A stretch of DNA of 64,000 nt from Halichoerus grypus (lineage: Eukaryota; Chordata; Mammalia; Carnivora; Phocidae). Location: assembly GCF_964656455.1 (NCBI RefSeq), contig NC_135723.1, positions 98,967,283 to 99,031,282 of the forward strand, in the 5' to 3' direction. The position numbers were made by a program, and so were the translations under genes. A model generated the notes under the pieces. The model did no database searches and was not told where the DNA came from. It was given only the letters and a program-made list of their open reading frames with translations. Of this stretch, positions 47,081 through 59,199 are shown one piece after another (position 1 is the first letter of the stretch; each line of letters opens with the position of its first letter).

Positions 47081-47207
47081 TGTTACCCACCATGCTAAAT
47101 GGCCCCCAAGAAGGCCTGACAGCTGACACTGATCTGTCACTAATCTGCACAGAGAACAGTTTTAAGGACCTTCTACACAGTGACTTGTTAAACCTGGGAA
47201 CCTCTAG

Positions 47208-47535
47208 TATGAGTTCCTTGTAGCTGCTGTAACAAATTACGACTGATTTGGTGGCTTAAGAAAAACAGAAATGGGTTCTGTCACATTTCTGGAGGCTGGA
47301 CGTCCAAAATCAAGGTGTTGACAGGGCCACACTCCAGCCAGAGGCACCAGAGAGGCCCTTCCTCGCTGCTTCCAGCTTCTGTGGCCCCAGCTGTTTCTGG
47401 ACTTCGGCAGCATTACTTCTAGGAGGATTTCACTGTGAGATTCTTAACAAATTCCATCTTTAAAGACTCAATTTCCGAACAAAGGTTCCAGGTAGACATG
47501 AATTTGGGGGCAACACTATTCAGCCCACTGCACCT
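47208..47535 (-). mobile_element. MaLR-type LTR, antisense
   Basis: 'gctgctgtaacaaattacga', 'ggtggcttaagaaaaacag', 'tttctggaggctggacgtcc' and 'gggggcaacactattcagcc' are in MaLR order, with the central part shortened. Confidence 0.8.
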
Positions 47536-47539
47536 CGCT

Positions 47540-47660
47540 AAAAGGGAAGTACTCACTTTTTATCCCCATTTTACAGATGAGGGAACCGAGGCTCAGAATA
47601 AGTTGCCCGCAGTTACACGGACGGCAAATAGCAAGGTTTGAGCCCAAGAGTCTACCTCCA
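47540..47660 (-). mobile_element. MIR or L2 fragment, antisense
   Basis: 'cccattttacagatgaggga' and 'accgaggctcagaataagtt' are the classic reversed MIR/L2 series. Confidence 0.8.
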
Positions 47661-47842
47661 AAGAAATACCACGATCGTAAAGCTAACCTCCCTCTAAATG
47701 CTTTTGTGTACAGCGATTGTCATGACTCTTCGGGACAGGAAACTACAAGGCCATAAGGATGATAGTAAGACAGTGGGAACATAATAAGGCAGCACCGTTT
47801 AGGGTCCAATGTGCCAGAATGGGCCACAAAAGTGTTTTCAGA

Positions 47843-48057
47843 GGGGTACTGGGTGGCTCAGTCGGCTAAGGGTCTGACTCTTGATTTCGGCTCAGGTCAT
47901 GGTCTCCGGTTGTGAGATGGAACCCCTTGTCGGGCTCCGTATTCAGTGTAGAGTCTGCTTCTCTCTCTGTCTCCCTCTCCCTCTCCCTTTGCCCCTCCCC
48001 ACATGCTACCTCTCTCTCTCTCTCCCAAATAAATAAATAAATCTTTAAAATAAAAAA
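47843..48057 (+). mobile_element. Can-SINE, older subtype
   Basis: The body has 'gactcttgatttcggctcag' and 'ttgtgagatggaacccc'. The duplication is 'aaagtgttttcagag' (left) and 'aaagttttatcagag' (right, about 48059-48073). Confidence 0.92.
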
Positions 48058-48335
48058 AAAAGTTTTATCAGAGAAGAGTGCAACCATCCACCTCAGAGGC
48101 TCTGGCCATGAAAGGCATCAGCACTTACAGCTTCTATGACCTCGGGAGCATCTTCAGGGCTGAGGGCACCAGCAGCAGGACGGCCGTAGGTTTTGGAGGA
48201 TCCAGCAGGTGGCACCCTGCGATGGTCCATCTCCACGGGGCCTCCCAGCAGCAGAGGACTCAGAGCCAACCAGCCAGACCGCACCGCAGGGGCTGGACCT
48301 AGAATATGAGCCAGAGAGGAAGAACGTGACAGGCA

Positions 48336-48349
48336 CCACCTGGGGGCAG
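48336..48349 (+). promoter_or_regulatory. CTCF-like motif 1
   Basis: 'CCACCTGGGGGCAG' fits the consensus CCASYAGRKGGCRS at 13 of 14 positions. Motif match only; no evidence of binding. Confidence 0.3.
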
Positions 48350-48371
48350 AGTCCTGCTAACCAAGCCGTAT

Positions 48372-48530
48372 GCATGTGACACTTAGGTGTGTCAGGCACC
48401 GTGCTAAACACTTTGCACAAATCAGCTCCTACGATCCTCATGACAAGTCTGACAAATGAGGAAAAGGAGTCATGGAGAATGTATTAACTCGACAAGGTCA
48501 AATCCAGCTGATCTGGCTCTGAAACCCACA
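48372..48530 (-). mobile_element. MIR or L2 fragment, antisense
   Basis: 'tcaggcaccgtgctaaacac', 'atcctcatgacaagtctgac' and 'aaatgaggaaaaggagtc' are the reversed series. Confidence 0.65.
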
Positions 48531-49934
48531 GTAGTGCAGAAAGGCCTGTGCTCAGAAGCACAGGGAAGATGACCTCCTGAGAACTCTTGGTCCAGTTGGG
48601 GTGGAGAGGGGTTAAGGGGGGATGGGAAGTCCCATGATAATGATGGGGAGGCCAGCAGACACTTTTTTTTTTTTTACTATTAATGAGATCCTATTTTTAG
48701 GGTCTGCATTTAGACCTGCATGACCTGATAACTAGTGTGTATACGTTAACCGGAAGGACTTTAAAACTGAGAATTATGGATCTTTCCATGGTTGAAACCC
48801 ACAAGACCCTCAGCCCCCTCAATCGCACAATTATTTAAATGTTTTTAGAAAAGCATGGGCAACCTAATCATTAGAGGTTCAGTAACACCAGGAATCTTGT
48901 TCTTTAATTGTTGTTAATTCTCCTACAACCTAGTTTTCTGTGCATGTAGAATTCCTGCTCTGAATTCCATTTTTTAATAAGAAAGGTTTACTGATTTGTA
49001 CAATTCTGATTGATAATTTTCTCCATTTCTAAATGAAGAGAAACATCCTGAAATTTTCTACCCATCATTGAATGACAAGGGAAAAGTAATTTCACCATCG
49101 AGCCACTAGATGGCAAACTCCCACAGTTTGAGGCACAAACATTGAACAAATAAATTCCCATCAACAAGATTTTTTAAAAATATATTCAAAATTAAATACT
49201 TCACATGTAATCAAGAAAGTGTTTGTGAAAGTGATAGATTCCTTAGGGAAGAAAATGATAGGATAAAAATTTAACCCATATCTCCCCCACCCCGAATGAT
49301 CAATAAAAATAACGGGACCCAAGAGGATTTATAGAGAAAAGGAAATAGATTGTCTATATGCTTCCAGCTGAGCCTTAACTATCAGCGTCTCTGGATGGGA
49401 GAGAGGGAGATTTATGGTACTTCTGCAGCTCCGGCTGACATCCTTTCTGTCTCCGAAATTGACAGCCTGGGTACCTTTGGCACCCAGGGGCCCACTCTAG
49501 TGTCAGACTTTTGCAGTGAGGTGGCTGTCAGCCGGCATTCATTGGTGGCAGTAGGAAGGGCAGGTGCCTGGAGACCTACCCTTGGCTCCTGACTCTGCCG
49601 CTGATCACTGCTTGGCGGGTCACTTCTGCCTAGGACACACAGTCCTCATCTATATTAATAACCTATTTTATAAAATATATATAAATACGATATAAAATAC
49701 ATATAATTTTAGTATATTATTTATTGAGCAGAGTTATTGTAACGATGATAAATGACTCTAAAGCAGCTTCCTTCCACACAGTGGCCCCATTGTTATGAAC
49801 TGCTGTGCGGTGGTGGGCGGGTCACTTCACCCCCCAGAGCCTTGAAATCTTCTCATGCAAAACCGAGATGAGCCCGGATGCCTTCCCCAGAGAACACGGC
49901 TCAGGCTTTTCCTCAATGAGACCTTTCCTGACCA
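48531..49934. other. Intergenic, nothing firmly recognised
   Basis: T-run near 48665, AT-rich 48820-49330 and a TA-rich patch around 49660-49730. One CTCF-like motif lies inside. No gene seen. Confidence 0.5.
49103..49116 (+). promoter_or_regulatory. CTCF-like motif 2
   Basis: 'CCACTAGATGGCAA' fits CCASYAGRKGGCRS at 13 of 14 positions, in the same orientation as motif 1, 767 bases upstream. Motif match only. Confidence 0.4.
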
Positions 49935-50195
49935 AACTACTTAAAACGGTAACTCCCTGCACTGCCCACCCCAACGCAGTATCTCCTCTCCCCTTTCTCT
50001 GATTTCTTTTTCTCCGTAGCTCTTCACCCCACAAGACAGACTCTTTGACTCCCTTACACATCACTGTCTGTCTCAACACACGGGAAGGCAAGCTCCATGA
50101 GGGAGGGTCACCGATCATTTTGTTCTCAGCAGCATCCCCAGCATCCGGGACCATGCCTGGCACATGGCATGCACTCTATAAAAATCTGTGGCAGA
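49935..50195 (+). mobile_element. L2 3' end
   Basis: 'aggcaagctccatgagggag', 'ttgttctcagcagcatcccc' and 'catgcctggcacatggcatg' match the end of L2. Confidence 0.75.
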
Positions 50196-50279
50196 AATGA
50201 ACAGTGATACCGGCCTCCGCTGCTGGAGATTTCAATGAATTTTTGTTTGCAAAGTTTAGTGCAATGTCTGGCTCAATGG

Positions 50280-50440
50280 ATGGGCATTACTATGATTACT
50301 TGTGTGTTCTTGGCAAGCAACTTTATCTCTCAGGACTGTAGTAACCATATTTCTAAATGGACCTAATAACCAGATGCCAGGTTTGCTGCAAGGATTAAAT
50401 TGGAAGACACACATAGCTCAATGCCTGACACACGTCCATC
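50280..50440 (+). mobile_element. MIR fragment
   Basis: 'ttcttggcaagcaactttat', 'gcaaggattaaattggaag' and 'ctcaatgcctgacacacg' match the MIR 3' half. Confidence 0.65.
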
Positions 50441-50540
50441 TACCAAGGCTGTCACTACAGAGTCAAGCCTATGGGAAGTGGCCGTCCTAGGTCTGACCAT
50501 GAAAGGAATAAGGCAAGTAAACTGGATGAGTAGATCATGA

Positions 50541-50960
50541 AGTGCATTGTATTCATTTTCTGGTCTGCCAAAGCAAATTACCACAGACGTGATGACTTGA
50601 GGCAACAGAAACTCATTCTCCCACAGGCTGGAAACCGGAAGTCCAAAACTGAGTCAGCAGGGCCACGTTCCCTTTAAAAGATCTAGGGAAGACTCCTTCT
50701 TGCCTCTTCCAGTTTCTGATGGCTCCTGGCATTTTCGGACTTATGGCTGCATCTCTCACTCTCTGCCTTCATCTTCTGCCACCTTCTCTACTCTTTGTGT
50801 CCCTTATGACACTTGTCGTTGGATTTCAAGCCCACCCAGATAATCCAGGATGATCTCATCTAGAGATCCTTAACCTACTTACATTTGCAAAGACCTTATT
50901 TCCAAATAAGGGCTAGGACTCGGGTATATATTTTGGGGGACTACTATTAAACCTGCCACA
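50541..50960 (-). mobile_element. MaLR-type LTR, antisense
   Basis: 'gcaaattaccacagacgtga', 'ggctggaaaccggaagtcc', 'cagcagggccacgttccct', 'ttatttccaaataagggcta' and 'ttttgggggactactatt' keep MaLR order. Confidence 0.85.
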
Positions 50961-51654
50961 TGCATCCTTTGATACCTATTACTTGAAGAAATTTGGGAAA
51001 CAAAGCAACAAAGCACTGGAGAGCTTGCTATTCCTAAGGCCCAAGACACAATCACAGATGGTGGTGGTGGTGAATTCTGGAAGCACAGAACCTTGCCTCC
51101 ACCAAGGTCTCTGGACTACCCATTTCAAAGCACTGTTTGAAATTCAAAATGCATTTTCCCAGAGAACCAGTGTCAAAATGGAGGTGAAGTTCTAAAGCAC
51201 ATCAATCTACAAAAAGCTTGGATGACTTGTAACGCAGTTGAGACTGCATCCATGTGAATTTCATATCCTATTGAATATCCTCACAATTCTAATAATTAAA
51301 GATTGAAAACAACAAAAGTAAATAGAAAATAATTTTGAACCTTAAACAGTAATCCATATTTACTTAGAGGAGGACAAGACGGTGGCTGGATTTTTGATGG
51401 AGACCCTAAAGGACTTTGAAGGATGAGGTCATGAACCTTTGTCTAATTTAATTTCCTGTTTTATGAGTTTCCTCCTCCTGATGTTACTATATAATGAGTG
51501 GCACTCTCGCACCTGCAAGCCGATTATGAATCAGTTTGGCAGAAGGAAGAAACAGGAGAAATTTTCCTGAAACAACCTCATTAACTCCCTCATGCAAAAC
51601 ATTTCTTTGTAAATATTCTTAAATTTTATGCATACACAATACTATCACTTGATC
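50961..51654. other. Intergenic, nothing recognised
   Basis: No gene or nameable repeat. A short (GGT)n lies near 51060. Confidence 0.5.
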
Positions 51655-51915
51655 ATAATGACAGCTTTTTTTCTTCCTTTCGGATTCTTAAAGGTTTTAT
51701 TTCTTTCTCCTGTTTTGCTGGTCTTGGTAGGCCCTTTAGTACAATGCTGACCAGAAGTGATGGTGAATATCCTTATCTTGATTTTGATTTTAGAGGAGAT
51801 ACTTTTAATATTATGACTGTAACTATTAAGTTTACCGTAGGATTGTTTGCTTTTTGTCTGTTTGTTTGTTTTGTCAATGCTCTTTGTCAGAATAAAGAAG
51901 TTTGTTGAAAAGCCA
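51655..51915 (-). mobile_element. Old L1 ORF2 fragment, antisense
   Basis: 'acaatgctgaccagaagtga' and 'tccttatcttgattttgatt' recall reversed ORF2 RT-region text, with heavy divergence. Confidence 0.6.
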
Positions 51916-52024
51916 AGAAGGCTCATGCACCAAGTCTACTGATCATAAACTGAAAAAAAAAAAAAAAAAGCCAAGAAGGCTAAGAGTTTTACTTATGTTT
52001 TGGTTTTTAATCGTAAGACACTGA

Positions 52025-52160
52025 ACTTTTTTTAAACTTTTTGAGCTAGTTGTAAATTCATATATAGTTCTAAGGTACAATAGAAGTTCTGTATAACCTT
52101 CACTGGGTTTCTCTCAATGGTATATTCTTGCATAACTGTAATGTAACAACCAAGAGGAGG
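52025..52160 (-). mobile_element. Old L1 3' UTR-like fragment
   Basis: 'gagctagttgtaaattcata' and 'cttcactgggtttctctcaa' resemble the segment at 55695-55870 and an old L1 3' UTR. Weak call. Confidence 0.4.
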
Positions 52161-52459
52161 GGAATTAATGTATGTTTTGTATATTACTCAAAGATAAATA
52201 AACACATAGAAATGTGAAAAAAAAAAACCCAAGAAACTGACATTGTTACAATCTAATCTTATTCAACTCACCTGTTTTTTTTAAAATGAGGGTAGTGTAA
52301 CTCTGATACCAAAACTTGACAGATTACAAGAAAAGAAAATTATAGACCAAAGAGAACTATAGGCCAATATCTCTCATTAATATAGATGCAAAAATCCTCA
52401 ACAAAATATTAGAAAACCAAATCCAACAATGCATTAAAAAAATCATTCACCACAATCAA

Positions 52460-52753
52460 ATGGGTATTATTCCTGGGTTGCAAGAATGGTTCAGGATTCA
52501 CAAAATAATCAACATGATATGTCACATCAACAATAGAAAGGTTAAAAACCATATGATCATTTCAATAGATGCAGAAAAAGCATTTGACAAAGTACAACAT
52601 CCACTCATGATAAAAACCCTTGGCAAAGTAGGTCTAGAGGGAACATACCTCAATACAATAAAGACCTTATATGAAAAACCCACAGCCAATATCATACTCA
52701 ATGGGGGAAAACTGAGAGCTTTTCCCCTAAGGTCAGGAACAAGACAAGGATGA
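52460..52753 (+). pseudogene. L1 ORF2 reverse-transcriptase remnant (copy 1)
   Basis: Encodes 97 residues of the RT palm region, including '[15 protein letters not shown]' and '[12 protein letters not shown]', and ends prematurely right after 'RSGTRQG', where the family continues with CPLSP. The stop is a TGA at 52751-52753 that is also present at the same place in copy 2. The frame has no start of its own and is a fossil. Confidence 0.9.
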
Positions 52754-52835
52754 CCACTCTCACCAGTCTTACTCAACATAGTACTGGAAGTCCTAGCCAC
52801 AGCAATCAGACAACACAAAGAAATAAAAGGCGTCC

Positions 52836-53023
52836 TGGGCACCTGGGTGGCTCAGTCGTTAAGCGTCTGCCTTCGGCTCAGGTCATGATCCCAGGGTCCT
52901 GGGATCTAGTCCCACGTTGGGCTCCCCACTCAGCAGGGAGTCTGCTTCTCCCTCTCCCTCTGCCTGCCGCTCTGCCTACTTGTGCTCTCTCTCTCTGTCA
53001 AATAAATAAAATATTTTAAAAAA
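52836..53023 (+). mobile_element. Can-SINE in ORF2 of L1 copy 1 (site shared with copy 2)
   Basis: Inserted at 'aaataaaaggcgtcc' with a right copy 'aaataaaaggcatcc' near 53027-53041. Diagnostic text 'gggatctagtccca' and 'ctctgcctacttgtgctctc' is also found in the SINE at 58785, so both derive from one insertion. Confidence 0.95.
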
Positions 53024-53315
53024 GAGAAATAAAAGGCATCCAAATTGGTGAAGAAGAAGTAAAACTCTCTCTATTTGCAGATGACATGATATTATCTACA
53101 GAAAACCCTAAAGACTCCACCAAAAAACTATGAGAACTGATAAATGAATTCAGTGAAGTCATAGGATATAAAATCAATGTACAGAAATCCATTGCACATC
53201 TAGACACTAATAAGGAAGCAGCACAAAGTGAACTTAAGAAAGCAATCCCATTACAATTGCACCAAAAACAGTAAGATACCTAGGAATAAACTTAACCAAA
53301 GAGGTGAAAGACCTT

Positions 53316-53545
53316 GGGGCGCCTGGGTGGCTCAGGGGCGCCTGGGTGGCTCAGTCGTTAAGCGTCTGCCTTCGGCTCAGGTCATGATTCCAGGGTCCTG
53401 GGATCGAGCCCCGCATCGGGCTCCCTGCTCCGCGGGAAGCCTGCTTCTCCCTCTCCCACTCCCCCTGCTTGTGTTCCCTCTCTCGCTGTGTCTCTCTCTG
53501 TCAAATAAATAAATAAAATCTTTAAAAAAAAAAAAAAAAAAAAAA
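53316..53545 (+). mobile_element. Can-SINE with doubled 19-bp head, copy-1 specific
   Basis: The first 19 bases 'ggggcgcctgggtggctca' occur twice in direct tandem (53316-53334, 53335-53353). Flanked by 'aaagaggtgaaagacct' at 53298-53314 and 53546-53562. Copy 2 has the empty site at about 59464-59482. The poly-A is unusually long (about 25). Confidence 0.96.
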
Positions 53546-53551
53546 AAAGAG

Positions 53552-53755
53552 GTGAAAGACCTGTACTCTGAAAACTATCAAACACTGATGAAAGAAATTC
53601 AAGATGAGGCAAAGAAGTGGAAAGACATTCCATGCTCATGGATTGGAAGAACAAATATTGTTAAAATGTCTATACCACCCAATGCAATCTACAGATTTAA
53701 TGCAATCCCTATCAAAATACCAACAACATTTTTCACAGAACTAGAACAATCCTAA
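53552..53755 (+). pseudogene. L1 ORF2 remnant after the RT core (copy 1)
   Basis: Encodes '[21 protein letters not shown]' minus its end residue in part, then '[19 protein letters not shown]' and '[10 protein letters not shown]' before a stop caused by a 4-base deletion. The same break is present in copy 2. Confidence 0.85.
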
Positions 53756-53886
53756 ACTTTGTATGGAACCACAAAAGACCCTAAATAGCCAAAGCAATCT
53801 TGAAAAAGAAAAACAAAACTGGAGGTATCACAATTCCAGACTTCACATTAAATTACAAAGTGGTAGTATTTTTAAAAATATGGTAG

Positions 53887-54151
<265 letters not shown>

Positions 54152-54939
54152 AGAAATAAACCCACAATTATATGGTCAATTAGTCTTTGACAAAGGAGGC
54201 AAGAATATGCAATGGGAAAAAGACAATCTCTTCAACAAATGATATTGGGAAAACTGGACAGCTACATGCGAAAGAAGGAAACTGGACCACTTTTTTACAC
54301 CACACACAAAAAGAAATTCAAAATGGATTAAGAAGCTAAACGTGTGACCTGAAACCATGAAAATCCTCAAAGAGAGCACAGACAGTCATTTCTCTGACAT
54401 CAGCCATAACAACACTTTTCTAGATAGGTCTCCTAAGGCAAGGGAAATAAAAGCAAAAATAAACTATTGGGGCTACATCAAAATTAAAACCTTCTGCACA
54501 GCAAACAAAACACTCAACAAAACTGAAACGCAGCCTACTGAATGGGAGAAGGTATTTGCAAATGACATTTCCAATAAACGGTTAGTATCCAAAATATATA
54601 AAGAACTGATACAAGGCAACACCAAAAAAACAAATCATCCAATTAAAAATGGGCAGAGGACCTGAACAGATATTTCTCCAAAGAAGACATGCAGATGGCC
54701 AACAGACACAGGAAAAGATGCTCAACATCACTCATCATCAGGGAAATGCAAATCAAAACTACAATGAGCTATCACCTCACACCTATCAGAATGGCTAAAA
54801 TCAACAACACAAGAAATAACAAGTGTTGGTGAGGATGTGGAGAAAAGGGAACCCTCATGCACTGTTATTGGGAATGAAAACTGGTGCAACCACTGTGGAA
54901 GTCAGTATAGAGGTTCCTCAAAAAAATTAGAACTACCCT

Positions 54940-55030
54940 GGGGCACCTGGCTGGCTCAGTCGGTAGAGTATGGGACTCTTGATCCCAGGGTCATTAGTTT
55001 GAGCCCCAAGCTGGGTGGAGAGATTACTTA
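54940..55030 (+). mobile_element. Short tRNA-type SINE, copy-1 specific
   Basis: A compact relative of the Can-SINE: 'gggcacctggctggctcagt', then 'ggtagagtatgggactcttg' and 'agagattacttaaaaaaat'. The duplication is 'agaactaccct' / 'agaagtaacct'. Copy 2 lacks it. Confidence 0.85.
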
Positions 55031-55520
55031 AAAAAATAGAAGTAACCTATGATCCAGTAATTGCACTATTTACCCCCAAAATACCAAAACGCTAATTCAG
55101 AGGGATACATGTACCCCCACATTTATTGCAGCATTATTTGCAATAGCCAAACTATGAAAGTAGCCCAAGTGTCCATCCATAGATGAATAGATGAAGAAGA
55201 TATGGTATATAAATATATACAATGGAATATTATTCAGCCATAAACAAGAATGCAATCTTGCCATTTGGGACAACATGGATAGAGCTAGAGAGTATAACGC
55301 TAAGTGAAATAAGTCAGTCAGAGGAAGACAAATACCATACGACTTCACTCATATGTGGATTTTAGGAAATAAAACAAACAAGCAAAGGGAAAAAAGAGAG
55401 ACAAATCAAGAAACAAACTCTCAACTATAGAGTACAAACTGATGGTTATCAGAGGGGAGGTAGGAGAGGGGGAGGGGTGTAATAGGTGATGGGGATTAAA
55501 GATTATGCTTATCATGATGA

Positions 55521-55570
55521 AAAAGAAAAGAAAAAGAGAATTATAGGCCAGTATCCCTCACAAACACAGA
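55521..55570 (+). mobile_element. L1 ORF2 scrap
   Basis: 'attataggccagtatccctc' and 'acacagatgcaac' match ORF2 text just upstream of the RT domain, resembling 52352-52395. Confidence 0.6.
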
Positions 55571-55694
55571 TGCAACATTCTGATACCATTGGATCCAACA
55601 ATAATACTTTGTGGAATTTATCCTAAGGAAGCCCTCTTAGAGCTGCCTAAGGATTTAGATACAAAGCTATCCATCACAGCATTATTATTTGTTT

Positions 55695-55870
55695 CCTCAT
55701 TGTTTAATTTTTTAATTAAGCTTTTTAAAATTTGAGATGATTGTAGATTCAAGTGCGGTTGTAACATATAATGAGAGATCCCATGAACGCTGCACCCAGT
55801 TTCACCGGAAAGTAACATCTTCCAAAACTCTTGTACAACATCACAACCAGGATACTGACACTGATAAGTC
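55695..55870 (-). mobile_element. L1 3' UTR-like fragment
   Basis: 'gagatgattgtagattcaag', 'taatgagagatcccatgaac' and 'acaacatcacaaccaggata' are common old L1 3' UTR text. Confidence 0.6.
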
Positions 55871-55944
55871 AAAGTAGTTTGGGATATGCAAATTTAAAAG
55901 GGGCCCAGAAATCAGAGAATTTTTTTCACTCAAGACTACTTTCG

Positions 55945-56078
55945 GGGTGTCTGGGTGGCTCTATCAGTTAAGCGTCCAGCTCAAGATCTCAGCTCAGGTC
56001 TAGATCTCAGGGTCCTGAGCTCAAGCCCTGTATTGGGCTTCACACTGGGAGCCTACTTAAAAAAAAAAAAAAAAAGAA
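55945..56078 (+). mobile_element. Can-SINE, old and shortened
   Basis: 'gtgtctgggtggctctatca', 'cagctcaggtctagatctca' and 'cttcacactgggagcctact', then a poly-A. Possible duplication 'actactttc' / 'actcctttc'. Confidence 0.8.
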
Positions 56079-56080
56079 AA

Positions 56081-58456
56081 AGAAAACTCCTTTCTGTGCT
56101 TATGAATGCTAAGTTAAGGAGCAGCATCTCACCCTCAAAAGCTAGGAGGGATCGAGGAATAAAGTTTCAACCCACCCTTCCATTGTATCAGCCCTGGAAA
56201 GTATTTCTTTTTGTTTATTCAGCATTTGGACATACTATTTAAATATCTTCGTCATATATCATCGGTTTCCTTTTCTGACAAAGAAAACAAGGGATAGGGA
56301 AGACTTAACCTTAATCACCTAGTCAGTCATACCACTCTTGACTTTTTGATATCCCAATGGTGTCTTAGCTCATTACAAAGAATAACAGTTCAGTCCCAGT
56401 GTGATAGATATAGGCTTGCAATGTACTGAAGATGTCTTTCAGATTCACCCCTTGAGCTGACAACTTGAAACAAGAGTTACAGAATGTAACTGGTATGAGT
56501 GTATCGTGCCTGAAGGAAAGTTTTTGTCCTAGCCCTCATTTTAAAACCCATGTAAGCTCCTTCCCCCCCTTGAGAGACCGTGAACTTGAACGTGGAAAAG
56601 CAGCATTTTGTCACCGCCGTCCCTTCTTCTCCCATCTTGCTGAAAAGATGTGCACCGTGTAGCATCTATGGTGATATTGACTATATAGTCATATTTTTAA
56701 AATTTCCTTCCTTCAGTGCCAAGGACCAGAGGCGTCTCACTGACCTCCAGCTGTTGCCTGCAGGTTATCACCTTGGCCCAGTCCCTTTTGGTTCACATGT
56801 ATACGGTCTCCATCAGCCCTGCCCTGATTACATTGTCTAATCTCTCCTGTACACAAAATAGCCAAGAACACAATTTTTAAAACTTCCTCTATGCCATGAG
56901 TTTTCAGTGATAAGCAGAATAAAATGTTATCAAATGCTTCTGTTCTGCATCTTTTTCCAGCACTGACTCATACTTTATACACAGCAAAGTGTCCAACTAT
57001 AAAGCAAAAGTTCCGGTGTGCTCTTTCATATTTTATGCCATCTAAGTTATGTGACATCCTGCAGAGTCATCCAATCCAGGACTTTAGCCAATAGCTTGTT
57101 CTGCTTGCTCCCTGCTTGGTGGCATTCATTTTGGTAGCTGGTCCAACAAGCTCTTCCATGGCTGTGTGATTAATAATACTCTAGTTACAAAGTGTGCAAC
57201 GTTGAATGAAGTCAATGAGTTTTGTTCCCATCTCCACGTTTCGTGATGAAATTCATTTATTTCATGCAGGAAGGCATAATTTTGTCCTTTGGGGAGAGAA
57301 AATAAACAGCTGGTTTATCAGGTGGTCACCATGTTTTGTGAGAAAATGCCATGAACACCTTAACCACTTTATGTTACCACCTGAAAAGCTTCAAAAGAAA
57401 GTGGACTGGGAGCAGGTTGCAAACGGTCCAATAAAATAGAGCATTTTGATATTTTGTATTGCATTTCCCACCTACAATTCTTTCTTCAGTGGGTTCTGAG
57501 AAGCAAGCATCCCATGCACAGATACATTTTTCCCAGGTCACACAGATCTGCATTACGTATTTGCATGTTCACCATTCATGTTTGTATTATTACTCCCAGT
57601 TATAATATTTCCATTTCCATTTTAATCCCTTTTGAATCACTGAGCCATTTTGTGCATGGAGAATATGACATAATCTAATAGTAGTTTTGAAAAATGCAGA
57701 TTTAACAAACAATTAGACATCATATGGAAATATATTGGAGATAAACTGCCCACTACGTAAAGCTACGTAAAGCTAACTGGCATGAGCTGACCAACAGATG
57801 CCTTGCAGTGTATTCTCTGCCCATACATTCACTCTCTCCTCTGTAAATAGATAAGGTCATTGCTAGAATTACAAATACCTCTCTGGAAGGGCCTGCCAGG
57901 CACATAGTGAATTATCAGTAAACATGGCATTGATGGTAGTGAAAATGGCATTCACTAACTGAAAAGCTGAGATGTCCTTTATGAACTTTTCCTAGAACAA
58001 GGAGAGGTAAGAGAGTAGCAGGAATGGACAAAAGCACCAAGAGCGTGATACAGCCGCTGCCAGGGAGAAGGCAATCAATCAAGCAGAGAGAAGTGCTTTT
58101 GAGTCTGATGGACGGACGCAGGCTGAGTTCCCAGAGGCTCCTGAGCAGAACTTCTTGTGCTTTCTTCAAGTGACCACAATAAAACAAGAAATGCTCACAG
58201 ATCCATTTTAAAGAGACAGAAAGGACCTATAAGGAAGGGAATTCACCTCTAGTGAAGCAAACTCATGTCATGCAAGTGAATAACTATTGAAGAAAATTTC
58301 CAAGAAGGAAAAAATCAGAAATCCCAGTGTCAGGACAAGGCACTCACCTTGTACCCCAAATTTAAAGGGGGTTGGGGCAGGCAAAAGACTCAATAATAGA
58401 AATAAATAATGTTGTAATGCAAAAAGAGTCTATAATAAACAAAATATCAAAATTTT
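56081..58456. other. Intergenic, 2.4 kb, no gene recognised
   Basis: AT-rich. A 10-base direct tandem 'ctacgtaaag' sits at 57753-57772. A 77-codon frame at 57206-57439 has no recognised relative. May hold unannotated old repeats. Confidence 0.5.
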
Positions 58457-58784
58457 AAATGAAGACAGGACTCACATCAATAAGAAAAAGGATAAAAACC
58501 ATATGATCACTTCAATAGATGCAGAAAAAGCATTTGACAGAGTACAACATCCACTCATGAAAAAATCCTCAGCAAAGTAGGTCTAGAGGGAACATACCTC
58601 AATACAATAAAGGCCTTATATGAAAAACCCACAGCCAATATCATACTCAATGGGGGAAAACTGAGAGCTTTTCCTCTAAAGTCCGGAACAAGACAAGGAT
58701 GACCACTCTCACCAGTCTTACTCAACATAGTACTGGAAGTCCTAGCCACAGCAATCAGACAGCACAAAGAAATAAAAGGCGTCC

Positions 58785-58976
58785 TGGGCACCTGGGTGGC
58801 TCAGTCGGTTAAGCGTCTGCCTTTGGCTCAGGTCATGATCCCAGGGTCCTGGGATCTAGTCCCACATCGGGCTCCCCGCTCAGCGGGGAGTCTGCTTCTC
58901 CCTCTCCCTCTGCCTGCTGCTCTGCCTACTTGTGCTCTCTCTATCTCTCTGTCAAATAAATAATAAAAGATAAAAA
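58785..58976 (+). mobile_element. Can-SINE in ORF2 of L1 copy 2 (site shared with copy 1)
   Basis: Lies at the same ORF2 position as 52836 with the same private text 'gggatctagtccca'. The left target site 'aaataaaaggcgtcc' ends at 58784 and the right one is degraded ('aagaaaaggcatcc'). Confidence 0.95.
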
Positions 58977-59199
58977 AAAAAAGAAAAGGCATCCAAGTTG
59001 GTGAGGAAGAAGTAAAACTCTATTTGCAGATGACATGATATTATCTACAGAAAACCCTAAAGACTCCACCAAAAAACTATGAGAACTGATAAATGAATTC
59101 AGTAAAGTCATAGGATATAAAATCAATGTACAGAAATCCATTGCACGTCTAGACAGTAATAAGGAAGCAGCACAAAGTGAACTTAAGAAAGCAATCCCA

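Noticed and set aside
53316..53353. CRISPR-like short direct repeats
   Set aside because: Only two adjacent units without spacers, inside a SINE; no CRISPR context in a mammalian genome.
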